In this document: positions 21,889-31,800 of the stretch, piece after piece
Layout of the letters: every line of letters starts with the position of its first letter
Position numbering within the stretch: position 1 is the stretch's first letter
Assembly (NCBI GenBank): GCA_018136815.1
Contig: CM030942.1
Span: forward strand, 1,635,171 to 1,699,170
Source: Isochrysis galbana
Taxonomy: Eukaryota; Haptophyta; Isochrysidales; Isochrysidaceae
Reading direction: 5' to 3'
Length of the DNA: 64,000 nucleotides
Notes under the pieces: generated by a model
What the model saw: the letters and a program-made list of their open reading frames with translations, nothing else
What the model was told of the DNA's origin: nothing
Database searches by the model: none
Program-made: the position numbers and the translations under genes

Positions 21889-24042
21889 ATGGCTCAGCAG
21901 CCGGAGCTAGAGCCAGCCATGCGGCCCGCGCCGGTGGAAGAAGGGCCGCTTGAGGTGCCGGCCGGCTCTCACGGCGCGTCCTTGCCACTCACGCACGATG
22001 ACGGCCCACTCACTCCTCCCCGCCAGTGGGAGAGCGCCACCGACGTTGTGCATACTGAGCGCTTCGAACCCACAGACTGGGACGATGCAGCCTGCAATGT
22101 CACGCTCACCCCACGGACGGTGGAGGCGTGCCTTAGCCAGGGAATTGAGCCGCACGAGCTCCGAAAGAAGGAGCTGTCGGAGTTCCGGGGGAGCAGCCAG
22201 GAGCGGGTGCCCAAGAGAATTGCAGAGATGAGGTACGAGCACTTTGAGAGGAGGCGGATCAACAAAATCCAGGCAGTGCTTGCGGCGCGCGAGGCCATGC
22301 TCCGTGCGTGGCAAGGGGAGGGGTCGTTGAGACCTGCTACCACCACTTCATCAAGTGGTGGTGCCGACTGGCTCGCCATCAAGCGAAAGGAGGCGGAGCG
22401 GCGGAAGGAGTCAGAGGCACGACGTGCCATTGTTATGCAACAGGCAGCTGAGCAACAAGCCAAGGCCACAACTGCGGTCATGAAGCAGAATGAAGAGCTG
22501 AATGCGCGCCTGACGCAGCTTGAAGTGCAGCGTGCGCGAGAACTTGAGTTCAAACGGCAGGAGGAGGCTGCGAGGCAGCGCGAGAGGCAAGCAAAGGTCG
22601 AATCCAATCGTAAGCGACTTGAGGCAGAGGCTCAACGTCGCGCGGAGGAGCTGCGACTCAAGGAAGAGGAGCGGGAGGCAAAACGTGCGCGGGAGCTTCG
22701 CAAATTTCAGCGTGAAATGCAAGAAAAGGGTGAAGAGCGAGAGAGAAAAATTTTCCGAGCGCTGCGTGAGCAAGAAGAGGCCGAGCGGATGCGACAATGC
22801 CAAGGTCTGGAACGAGTGGTTGCGCACGTGAATCGGCTCAATCATCTTGGGCAAAAACGCGAAGAAGCGCGTCAACAGCACATCGCCGGATTCCAGCAGC
22901 GGTTTCAGCGCGTTGAAGAGGCGCAGATGCACCTCGAGGCCCGCGCTGAAGAAGAGGGCGCCCAGATACTCAAGCGCTTGGGCGTTGATTTGTCAGGCGG
23001 GCCAACAGAGGCAGAGCTTCGGCGTGACGCTGCATTGCACGAAAGGCAGAAACTTCAGGCCCAGCATGCGCAACGGCTCGAGCAGAGCCGGCAGGCAGCG
23101 ATGGAGAAGGAGGCAGAGCGTGTGCGTAAAATGCTCAAAGCAAAAGAGGAGAAGGCTGCGCAGCGCGAGAAAGTGCTTGCGCAACGGGCTGAGGAACGTG
23201 CGGAGAAGGCAGAGTTGCGCCGGCTGAAGTTGGAGGAGCGGCTTGAACGCGTCGCACGCCAAGAGCGTATAGAAGAATACAAGCGCGAACAATCGAACCG
23301 TGCGAATGAAGCCTCAGATGCCGCATATTGGGCCAACAAGCGAGCCATAGAAGACCTGAATGAGAAAGCTCGTGCGGCCGGACACAAGCTAGCTGGAGAG
23401 GTAGTGCTTACGGAGAAGAAACCGCTCTCTAAGTCGCTAACGGGGAGCGCGTCAATGCCCTTACTGCAACCGGTCTCGACAGCCCCCAAATCCCCAAGTA
23501 AGCTCCCTGGGTTCAGCATGGGCAAGAGGTACAAAGGTCCGGAAGATGTCGACTTCTCTCCAGGCCCCTCGACCGCGTCACACCAATTGATGAGTCAGAT
23601 GGAACGTGTGTCCCTTTCGAGCAGCCCATCATGGTCATGGGGTAAGCCGCCTGACAAAAAGCGGCCGTCAAAGACATCGATCGAACCGTCTCCACCGTTC
23701 ATCATGGTCTCCAACAATGTGCTAGAAGCGACCAACTTCCGCTCCTCGCCCAAGATATCGATGGGAATTCGACATCCTTACGCAACGGGCAATGAACGTC
23801 CCGGAACTTCGCCAGGCAAAGTCATTCGCAGCACGGATCATCCTTCCCGGACACCTGGGCCTGGAACATATACAATCAAGCACAAGCACAATGCCCGTAT
23901 GAAGGCTGCTCCAACATACTCGTTTTCGCGCTCCAAACGTGACGGGTCTGGAGGCGACATGTTGCGCCAAGGCGAAGATTCGCCCGGACCATCAACGTAC
24001 GACACCAAGACCGATGCTCTCTCACTGAAGCTTTCCATCTGA
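21889..24042 (+). CDS. Coiled-coil protein with SHIPPO/STPGR Pro-Gly repeats (ciliary)
   Basis: A single-exon frame of 717 codons from ATG at 21889 to TGA at 24040-24042. Residues about 165-485 are a continuous Glu/Arg/Lys/Gln-rich coiled coil. The C-terminus carries sperm-tail PG-rich repeat cores: DFSPGPSTASHQ, GNERPGTSPGKV, RTPGPGTYTIKHKHN with the following PTYSFSRSKR, and DSPGPSTYDTK. STPGR proteins (ODF3/SHIPPO family) bind microtubules and are typical of ciliary axonemes, where several act as microtubule inner proteins. Many family members in protists are tandem PGPxxY arrays; here the repeats are confined to the tail behind a long coiled coil. The N-terminal 160 residues show no known domain. 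Confidence 0.82.
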   Translation: MAQQPELEPAMRPAPVEEGPLEVPAGSHGASLPLTHDDGPLTPPRQWESATDVVHTERFEPTDWDDAACNVTLTPRTVEACLSQGIEPHELRKKELSEFRGSSQERVPKRIAEMRYEHFERRRINKIQAVLAAREAMLRAWQGEGSLRPATTTSSSGGADWLAIKRKEAERRKESEARRAIVMQQAAEQQAKATTAVMKQNEELNARLTQLEVQRARELEFKRQEEAARQRERQAKVESNRKRLEAEAQRRAEELRLKEEEREAKRARELRKFQREMQEKGEERERKIFRALREQEEAERMRQCQGLERVVAHVNRLNHLGQKREEARQQHIAGFQQRFQRVEEAQMHLEARAEEEGAQILKRLGVDLSGGPTEAELRRDAALHERQKLQAQHAQRLEQSRQAAMEKEAERVRKMLKAKEEKAAQREKVLAQRAEERAEKAELRRLKLEERLERVARQERIEEYKREQSNRANEASDAAYWANKRAIEDLNEKARAAGHKLAGEVVLTEKKPLSKSLTGSASMPLLQPVSTAPKSPSKLPGFSMGKRYKGPEDVDFSPGPSTASHQLMSQMERVSLSSSPSWSWGKPPDKKRPSKTSIEPSPPFIMVSNNVLEATNFRSSPKISMGIRHPYATGNERPGTSPGKVIRSTDHPSRTPGPGTYTIKHKHNARMKAAPTYSFSRSKRDGSGGDMLRQGEDSPGPSTYDTKTDALSLKLSI

Positions 24043-24245
24043 AAGCCTTACCTCGCTTGTGCATCTAATTCTCAGTTTTAGGTATTGAAGCGCCTGACTT
24101 CCGCGTGATCGGAAGCGCGTGCTGGAATGCTAGCGCGTCGTGCCCCTGTGCATTTGCGTGCTAGCCATTCATACATACACCATACCCATACGTGCGCTTG
24201 TGTTGTTTAACAGTTAGCTTGCGCCGGCGGAAAAAACAGTTGCGT

Positions 24246-24960
24246 TCAAAAAAAACCTTTTAATGTTCTCGTCTCGCACGCGGCCTTGGGTCTCTTTGAT
24301 ACAGCCACGCCCGCGCACCCTCTTACTCCTCCCCAACCTGCCTTGTGGCGTCTCTCCTCTTGCTCTACCATGGCGGCTCGGGTTGTTGAAGTATTGAATA
24401 CATATTGGATATTGGATATTGGAAGTTGCCACACATCCAATTGGCGACGGAAAGGAGGAAAAAAATTCTTAATAATCTCGCCGCGCGCGCGACCCTGCAC
24501 AGCCTCCCTGCAGCCACGCCCGCTTCCCTTATCACCCCTCCACCCGCCTTGCGGCTCGTCCCCTCGTGCTCTACCTAGGGGCTGGGTGTAGTGGGTTTCT
24601 AGGCGGTAGACGGTGTGTACCGGTCCCCGATGGCTTATCATTCTCCTTCCTTTTCCGCCAACGGGCTACCGGCTGTTGCGCTATGCCTCCTTGCGATGGG
24701 CGCCGGGCACCTGAGGTCCGGTGTGTCTATGTCTATGGGTGTTTAACGGGTGAGAAGCGGTCCGCAGCGAGGGCGTGTTCGTTTAGGCAAGCCGCTCTGC
24801 CATTCCGAGCGCTCGCGCTATCAGCTTCAGGTTCATGTTCATGATTAAGTTCCCTTTGTCGTTGGTCGTAAAGACGGGGTCGCTGAGGTCTCGTGGAGAC
24901 TTGATCTTCGGCTTCCTACCTTGGGAAGCTTTGTTCGTGCGCGCGGTCAGGTGTCGTTCC
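24246..24960 (-). mobile_element. LINE 3' fragment (same subfamily as the outer nested LINE)
   Basis: The minus strand encodes the last residues of LINE ORF2 (KASQGRKPKIKSPRDLSDPV, ending ALGMAERLA at 24783). The 3' UTR then runs down to GACGAGAACATTAAAAGG followed by T-runs at about 24249. A second copy of the UTR end (GGCGAGATTATTAAGAA then T's, about 24460-24480) shows a ~215-bp partial duplication within the UTR. The element's 5' part is cut near the 25001 gap. Confidence 0.75.
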
Positions 24961-25000
24961 GTCAATTGTGGGACATCAGTCGAATTGAGCGATCAAATGT

Positions 25001-25100
25001 NNNNNNNNNNNNNNNNNNNNNNNNNNNNNNNNNNNNNNNNNNNNNNNNNNNNNNNNNNNNNNNNNNNNNNNNNNNNNNNNNNNNNNNNNNNNNNNNNNNN
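25001..25100. other. Assembly gap (100 N)
   Basis: Exactly 100 undetermined bases. The left flank (CAGGTGTCGTTCCGTCAAT) recurs at 47296-47314, so the gap lies in or beside a dispersed repeat. Confidence 1.
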
Positions 25101-25387
25101 GGAGCGCGCGCCGCCTCCCTCCCTCGCTGCCGCGAGAGGGTGCAACCTCAGGTTTGGTTGTTTTTTTGGCAACTACCCCCATGTGGACGGTATAAGTTTG
25201 ACCCCCTCATTAAAGTACAAAAGTACACGATCACGAGGCGACACGCCACTTCACTTTGCAGGGGGCATGTGGAGTGTTCATGTTTATTTGCGCGCGGCTT
25301 TTTTCAACCTTTCTTCCGCTTCCGGGGTAAGCCGCATCTTGGCTGTTTTGGAAAAGCGCTACAACTTTACTTTTCCTGGGAGAGTCT

Positions 25388-25543
25388 GTCTGGGCAGTCT
25401 GAGTGAGTCCCCCCTGCATGCCAAGAGGCAGCGCAGGGGGGTGGATGGTTCTGCCCCCCATGAGGAGAGTCGAGAGAGTGGGGGGGGGCGCGAGGCCCCT
25501 CTCCGAGGCCCCTCCATGGCGACCAATCATAAGATTAGTGCCC
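25388..25543 (+). repeat. Dispersed repeat, inverted partner of 733-890
   Basis: Near-identical to the reverse complement of 733-890, including GGGCAGTCTG near the left side and CCAATCATAAGATTAGT at the right. Confidence 0.8.
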
Positions 25544-25664
25544 GCCCGAGCGCCCGAGGAAGAGGCCGAATTCGAAATCTCTAAAAAAATCATCATCACC
25601 TTCACGGCGTACGAGAGGGGCCACAAGGCCAAGGACGAAGAGACCCTCGGCCTATCTGCAAAGC

Positions 25665-25890
25665 GGTTGTAGGTGCCTATCCGTCTGTGGGTAAGTAGGG
25701 TGTTTGAAGTGAAGGTGTGTGTCTCTCGCCGTCATCATCGGATCATCGGGGATGTGTAGAGTGTGGCCAAGTGTTCCCAAGTGTTTTCGGGTACCGGTAG
25801 ACGTTGCGCCCAGTTCTCAGGTCCCGTGAGGCGTCTGCGCTTGCTATCCGTTTTTTGCAAGGCTTGAGTTAAGTCGCCATCACATAATTC
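25665..25890 (-). pseudogene. LINE ORF2 C-terminal fragment
   Basis: TQALQKTDSKRRRLTGP and LPVPENTWEHLATLYTSPM on the minus strand align with TKALQRTDRKTKRLAGP and LQIPEDTWAHLAKLYTSPM of the copy at 10386-12165. The continuation MHLHFK...RHLQPLCR follows only after frameshifts. It is decayed. Confidence 0.75.
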
Positions 25891-26084
25891 ATAAATGACC
25901 TGGAGGTGAAAAAGCTGCCTCCCACACTCGGAGTCAAAGACCGCGCGCCAGGTCGAGACTATCGATGGGGATGATGTATCCCCATGGTGGTCCAAGCACG
26001 CCAGATCCTAGCCTCTGAGCTGACGCGGCGCTTCTTCTTCGCCGACCGCCCATGCCCATGCAACACTCGCATGGTTCTCGCTTG

Positions 26085-26472
26085 CATGTCCACGCTGGAG
26101 AGATGCCGCGCACCTAAGCAGAGCTCTGCTTTTCGCGAATAAAAAACCATCTGAAGATTCTGGGCTATACACCTACTAAACTAGGGTACTTCTCTATCCC
26201 TACTGACATCGACCTTAACTTCCCTTCCCTCCACCTCCTCCCCTTCCCCCTGCTTTTCGCGAATACGACCGACACTTCAAGAACCGCCCAGGAGGGCATG
26301 GGAAGACAACCGAAAAAAAGGATAGACATAAACGACATAAGACATAAGGCCGATCTTCACGATAGACAAAGACGACAACCTGATACCGAGCATAGAAGTA
26401 CTAAACCTCGCCAAAGAGCTTGGAGTGGAACACCTAGTGCGAACCACACCAACAGAAGCAAAGAACGTATAA
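26085..26472 (+). pseudogene. LINE ORF2 C-terminus split by a 109-bp insertion
   Basis: On +, LSRALLFAN ends at 26140 and resumes after 26249 as TTDTSRTAQEGMGRQPKKRI. A frameshift follows, then PIFTIDKDDNLIPSIEVLNL and a TAA at 26470-26472, matching the end of the copy at 10386-12165. The break is the short LINE insert at 26141-26249, flanked by a 15-bp duplication. Confidence 0.75.
26141..26249 (-). mobile_element. 109-bp LINE 3'-end insertion with 15-bp target-site duplication
   Basis: CTGCTTTTCGCGAAT occurs at 26126-26140 and 26250-26264, directly bounding the insert. Read on the minus strand, the insert ends GCCCAGAATCTTCAGATGG then six T's abutting the duplication. It is therefore a severely 5'-truncated LINE integrated by target-primed reverse transcription, and its tail is poly-T on the sense strand. 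Confidence 0.9.
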
Positions 26473-26968
26473 ACCGAACGAACGGCAAACGACGCGCACA
26501 GGGACCTAAAAATACGCGAAGGAAAGTCACGACGCACCGGCGATGCACCTCGCAACGGAGCGGCCTAAGGCCCTCCGATCACGCGACTCGACGGTAAAGA
26601 GAGGGAGCTGCTATAAGTCGACGAGGTAGCAGGGAATGACGGTAAGGCAGGAGGGAACGAGCTGAAATTGACGAGGGAGGAGAGCTCGGATTCATCTGGG
26701 TTGAGAAGGAGGCCGCCGACGCGGCCCCGTTCTTAGTCCTTAGACCTCAGCCCGGATGAGACCGAAGATCGACATAGCAAAAGCAGTAGCTTGAATGTCA
26801 ATGAGCGGAATCTTATGTAAATGAGAGAGTGGGGAGTAATGAATGGAGCTTTCCCTCCTTGCTTGCTTGCAAGAGCAATCTTGTTTGCCTGGCAGCCTCC
26901 TCCTCCATTACTAGCCTCTTGGTTCGCGCCGCGGCATGCCTGAAAGAGGTATGTCGTGGGTTTCAAGC

Positions 26969-27100
26969 GGTGATTCTCCCTACACCCAGCCGACTTGAAC
27001 CTCCTGGATCGCGCCTCCGTATGCGTGAAAGACAAATTGTGGGCTATAAGACGGCCGGGATGAGGGTGATTCTCCCTCCACTTAGCCGACTTGAACAACG
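26969..27100. repeat. Tandem duplication, about 96-bp period
   Basis: GGTGATTCTCCCTACACCCAG then CCGACTTGAAC at 26969 is repeated as GGTGATTCTCCCTCCACTTAG then CCGACTTGAAC at 27065. It is non-coding, just downstream of the methyltransferase fusion gene. Confidence 0.7.
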
Positions 27101-27130
27101 GTGCGCACGGTACATCAGAGGCTTACCTCA

Positions 27131-30100
27131 TTAGTCTGCTGGCGCCAATGCGCTAATCGACTCCGATCGTTGAAGTCGATCGTCTTTCTCAAAACGGCGG
27201 AACAAGCGTGCAAGCTCCATTGATTCTGGCCCAAACTCATCCCCCCTCCCGCCCAACAAGTTGACACCTCCATTTGCTGTACAAAGTCGTAATGATGCCT
27301 CTTGGTCTTGTGAGGCGGTGGACACATTGCGCTTGTACAGACAGAGCGAGTAGCCACGGTTCGAGCGCACGCGAAGGCATGCGACGGCAACTTCTTTGCC
27401 ACCGCCCCTCCATGCGGCGCGCGCCACCGCTGGGAATTGCCGGTGTGTCGTCTCAAGAATAAGACATATACTTCCCACGGGCGCGCGCTCAAAAAGCTCC
27501 TCAAAAAAAACAAAGTTGGATTCGCGCAAGGCTGCAGCGTTTTCCGCAACCACGTATGAAGCCGTGTACAATAGTGTCCCGCCGCTTAGAGCTCTCGCAA
27601 TGGCCGCATTTATCGGCGCCTCGATTGGTTGGGTGATGTCGCACCGGTCGAAATCAGCTCGATGTCGTCGCCCTAGCGTGACACGCACGGCCGACTCGAC
27701 GGCACGAAATTCGGGCTCCCAGCGCGCCTCATAGTCAAGAGCAAGCATGCGCACCCCCGTCCCCTTGCCAGGGCCATTTTCAGCTGCGCCATGCGGTCGT
27801 ACAGCCTTTGAGGGCAAGGCAAGTAAAGGCTGTAGGAGTGCGAACGCTGCGAGATCGAAGCCTGGTCCACACCCCAGCGACACGGCGTCGTATGACGCAG
27901 ATTCTCCAGCGGCTACGGCAGGATGGAGGCCGATGGACGGCGCGCCATTCATGGGCAGCTTCGCAGATTTGGGAGATGAGCCAATAGGGCCGGCCCGATT
28001 ACGGCGCCCGAGCGCGTGGATGACAGCCGGACGAAGCCACGGAGGATTTTCCAATGCAAGGGTATCCATGACTTTCGCCACCCGGGTTGGCAAGTGTGCA
28101 AGGGTGTATCCGGCGCGTTCCGCATCCGACTCAAATGATGGACGGCGGCCAACACTCGCAGCGCGAGATAACGACGCACGCATGGGGTCAGCGCGCGGTG
28201 CATCGCCGCCATTACGGCCTGCTGCAGGACGGGCCAAAGTTTCGGTGGCAATCTTCGCGAGCGCAGAGTCGAGCCGCTCTAGTCGCTCGCCACGCCACGC
28301 GTACCACAAGTAGAGACGTTGCTCGGCGCTTAGCACTTGTTCGCGGCCCCCAGACGGCTGTGCGAGCGTGACCTCAGCACCGGCGGCATAGGAGGATTGA
28401 GCGGTGGCCGTTCGGATTCTCTTGTCACGCGCCAACGCTTGTGCTGCCAGTTGCGCAACTTTATGATTTAGCCCAGCCGCCTTGCACGCAGCAATCGCAA
28501 CGCGCACATCCCCAAACCCACGACCTCTCATTTTGCGAGCTTCAAGTGAGATCGCCGCTGCGGTAGGGGCATCGCCCTCAGCTAGAAGAGCGCGAGCTGT
28601 GGTTGTGAAACACCCGACATCCAGCCGCATCCCTGAGCGCTGAGCTTGAACGAGCAATTCATGTGCCTCTTCTCCCCGTGCAGCGCGAGCGCATGCTCCT
28701 AATGCGGCGTTGAGTGCCGGAGCGTCGACCTCCATGCCTGTGGATTTCAACTGTGAGGCAGACCACGAAAGGATGCCTACGATCAATGTGTGTTAGTGCC
28801 ATGCGCAAGGCAGTAGGCCCGTGCAAGCTCACCTTGGAGAAGAGGCTCACAGCTGATAGCCAATCCCCACATCGCCCACAGGCGGCGATTGCGGAGGTGT
28901 ATGCATAGATGTCTGCGGACTCACCCAATGAAGCCAAAGCCGCACAGGCACCTTGAGCATCCGTAGATGCGCGGATAATAGCCGCATGCACATTAGCTTG
29001 CAGAGATTGCGGGCCATCAGCCAGCCCGATGTTAATCTCGCTTCCAGTGGATCCAAATGACTCAAACAACTTGACACGTATGGATGTGTCTGACTCGCTT
29101 GAATGACGCAAGACTGGCGCTGTCTCATAGATGTTTTCGGCGGCAAATACGGGAGGCGGTACAAGTTGCTCTTCCTCACAAACTGGCCGTCCATTTTTCG
29201 GATGCGCTTGGTTTGTGAACGACAATGTGTGTGCAACGTGCACGTTCTGCTCACGTTCGAAAACACACAGCCATCGTGCGAAAGCACCCGTACCAGCGCC
29301 GGTCAGGGGTTTGGAGCTTGATCCTGCGCGTCTCGACTTCCGAGTGTGGAAACGCTGCTTGCGGCCAAGAACGAGCCTCAAGCCAATCGATGACAAAAAA
29401 GGAGTGCTGCGACTCGATGAGGAGCAACAAGCATCCTCTGGTCCAACTTGCGAGGATTCGTGTTCGTCGGGATTGCCTGTGATGTGCGCGTAGTCTACAG
29501 CATTCGCGCGGAATTCTCCCCGGGAGACCTCGCTGTGGTGCGTGCGAACACTCGCGCCTTCTCTCAAGAAATCGCTCTGATTGATGAGGTCTACCTCGTT
29601 GCCTTCCATCAAAGCTCCCCGTCTCGTCAAGAATTCATCGAGCGACATTTCAGCCTCTACCCCCCTTGCAGGGAGAAAGATCACGAGTCGGCCGCCCGGG
29701 CGAAGCACCCTGGCTGCGAGCTTGAGAAGTGCAGCCGAGATATCAGAGGGCATGGTTTGTTGCCATGTGGTGCCGATGCCTTCACGTAGCACTGGCGCCC
29801 GCATTCCGTAGGGCGGATCGCAAAGAACGACGTCGTATCCACCGCCGAGAGGCGAGCACTCAGCATTAGGACCAAGAAGCGGACCTCCCGGTTGCATCAC
29901 GTCGTCGCAGTCCAAGGTTGGCTCGGCGAGCCCTAGCGCCTTGAAATCTTCGCATGCAGATTGCAATACTGAGGAGTTCCGGTCCACACCAAATGTCCTG
30001 AGGGGCATGGCAAGCATACAGCGAGGCTGTTTTTTCGGCAACAGGAAACTAGACTGAAAGCATCTGAACACACGCAACACAAAATCACAAGCTTGACCGG

Positions 30101-31090
30101 GCAAAATCGCGCGCACACAAAATCTCGGCAAGCCCACATAGCAGCCTTGCAAACGTACCTTGCACCTAGAGCCGCTGGACAAATGAGCAAGCCACAGCCA
30201 CCACAGCATGGATCAAGAACGTCGTCTCCTGTCGATACTCGAGCGAGGTTGGCGAGCAAGAAACCAAGCTCGGGTTCAATGGCAGTTGCAGCGTTGTGCT
30301 TACGCCGCTTCAATGCGAAACGCCGAAGCAATCCGCCACCTGGACGACGGATTGCGCGGCTTGGGGCACCACGCCCAGCAGCTGCTCCGCTTGCCACTCT
30401 CCATCCGACATAATGAGCAGAGGCACCAGCGCCCTTGATGAGGACCCACTCGCGCGCATGGGAACCATTGGGTTTCTGTACTCCCACATCGTTGCCGACG
30501 AATGAGCTGCAAACAGGACTGCTGTGAGCAGAGTCCCCAAAACCTTTGGCAAACTCCAAGAGCATCGTCTGGCGAGCCCCAGCGCGCAGATTCGGCTCAT
30601 TGAGATCGATCACCTCGAGCACCGACACCTCTGACTCGATGAATCCAGCATCGCGCGCCGCTGCCGCCGCGGCAGCAATGGTGGCGCCGCAAGCAAGCAC
30701 TGCGAACACAGCGTGCGTCAGCACAGCCCGTGACGCCGCGCCCACCAGGTCATTGAGAGCTTCTGGTGTGCGCACGTCCACCCAGCACATGGTCGAATCG
30801 AGAGCCCCCTCGGAGGGTGGTACTGGCTCGATCTGTAGCGCAGCCGATCGTCCCCTTCCATTTTCATCCTCGCTCCCTATGCCCTTGCCCTCCCTCTGCA
30901 GAAGCGCCTCGAGCTCGAGCCGTGGAAGGTCGAACTCTCTCTCAAAGCCGTATGTGTGGCGAGAGCGGCCACGCCAGAGGACGAGGTGGCGGTGCGCCGA
31001 TGGTTGCCTGAGCGCTAGCCGCGTCCCGCCGCCTCCCACAGCCCCATGAGCCAGCAGGACGAGTCGCAGCAGCACGGGAGCTCCCGCCAT
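27131..31090 (-). CDS. Trm11-like tRNA methyltransferase / PPR / second SAM-methyltransferase-like fusion
   Basis: Three exons on minus: 30159-31090, 28833-29997 and 27131-28750, with GT-AG introns of 161 and 82 bp; the joined frame is 1238 aa. Residues 1 to about 450 are Trm11-like (tRNA m2G10 methyltransferase): FALKRRKHNAATAIEPELGF, the SAM-binding DPCCGGCGLL split from its continuation GAR|TFGVDR by intron 1, and the catalytic DPPYGMR. About four PPR motifs occupy residues 673-812; the first, DIYAYTSAIAACGRCGDW...|LKSTGMEV, is exactly 35 residues only after intron 2 is removed, and the second (DAPALNAALGACARAARGEE...) is also 35. Residues about 930-1210 hold a second Rossmann methyltransferase-like domain (YDAVSLGCGPGFDLAAFALL, YVVAENAAALRESNF, CLILETTHRQF). 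PPRs read RNA and usually act in organelles, but no clear transit peptide is seen. ATG at 31090 begins the Trm11-like MAGAPVLLRLVLLAHG. Confidence 0.85.
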
Positions 31091-31232
31091 GAAGGGGACG
31101 GAGTCTTCCGACGGGACCTCGTTCTCCGCCCCTCGATCTCTCCGTCTCTCTACTTCAACGTCGCACAAGCTAAGGGTTAAGAAATATAGACTTGTAAACC
31201 ATCTTCCATCTTGTTGTCTAGCTAGCATCCCT

Positions 31233-31800
31233 AAAAAAAAACATCTGAAGATTCTGGGCTACACACCTACTAGTTACGGGACTTCCCTTCGCTACTAACA
31301 CCGCCCTCATCTTCCCTCCCTCCACCTCATTCCCTTCACCCCTTCATTCCTTTTTCTTCGGTTTCCGGGATCCGGCCTTGGTACACTACCTAAGTAAGGC
31401 CTGGTTCGGAGTTCGGAGAGTGTGGGGTCCGGGCAGGCCTTTTGAGTTGTAACTTTTGTCATGTGTGCCCGCCTGGTCACGATTTGGGTGTTTAAGTTCC
31501 GTCGGCCTCGTGGCGTCCCTGGTGATCATCTTGTTCGTTGTGTCTGTGGCTCATTCGCCTCAGTTTCGTTGCTCTTTTCGGAGTTCGGAGAGTGTGGGGT
31601 CCGGGCAGGCCTTTTGAGCTGTAACTTTTGTCATGTGTGCCCGCCTGATCACGATTTGGGTGTTTAAGTTCCGTCGGCCTCGTGGCGTCCCTGGTGATCA
31701 TCTTGTTCGTTGTGTCTGTGGCTCATTCGCCTCAGTTTCGTTGCTCCTTGGTCTCCTCGACAGCGTGTGCTATCGTCATCTTCAGCTTGGTGGTTGGTGA
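31233..31800 (-). mobile_element. LINE 3' end with internal 172-bp tandem duplication
   Basis: The minus strand starts with the last LINE codons (TTKLKMTIAHAVEETKEQRN, stop near 31732), matching ATKLKIVHAVEDLKNN of the copy at 10.4 kb. Its 3' UTR then follows. A 172-bp unit is present twice (31405-31576 and 31577-about 31748). The element ends at CCCAGAATCTTCAGATG and nine T's on the sense strand (A-run 31233-31241). Confidence 0.8.
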
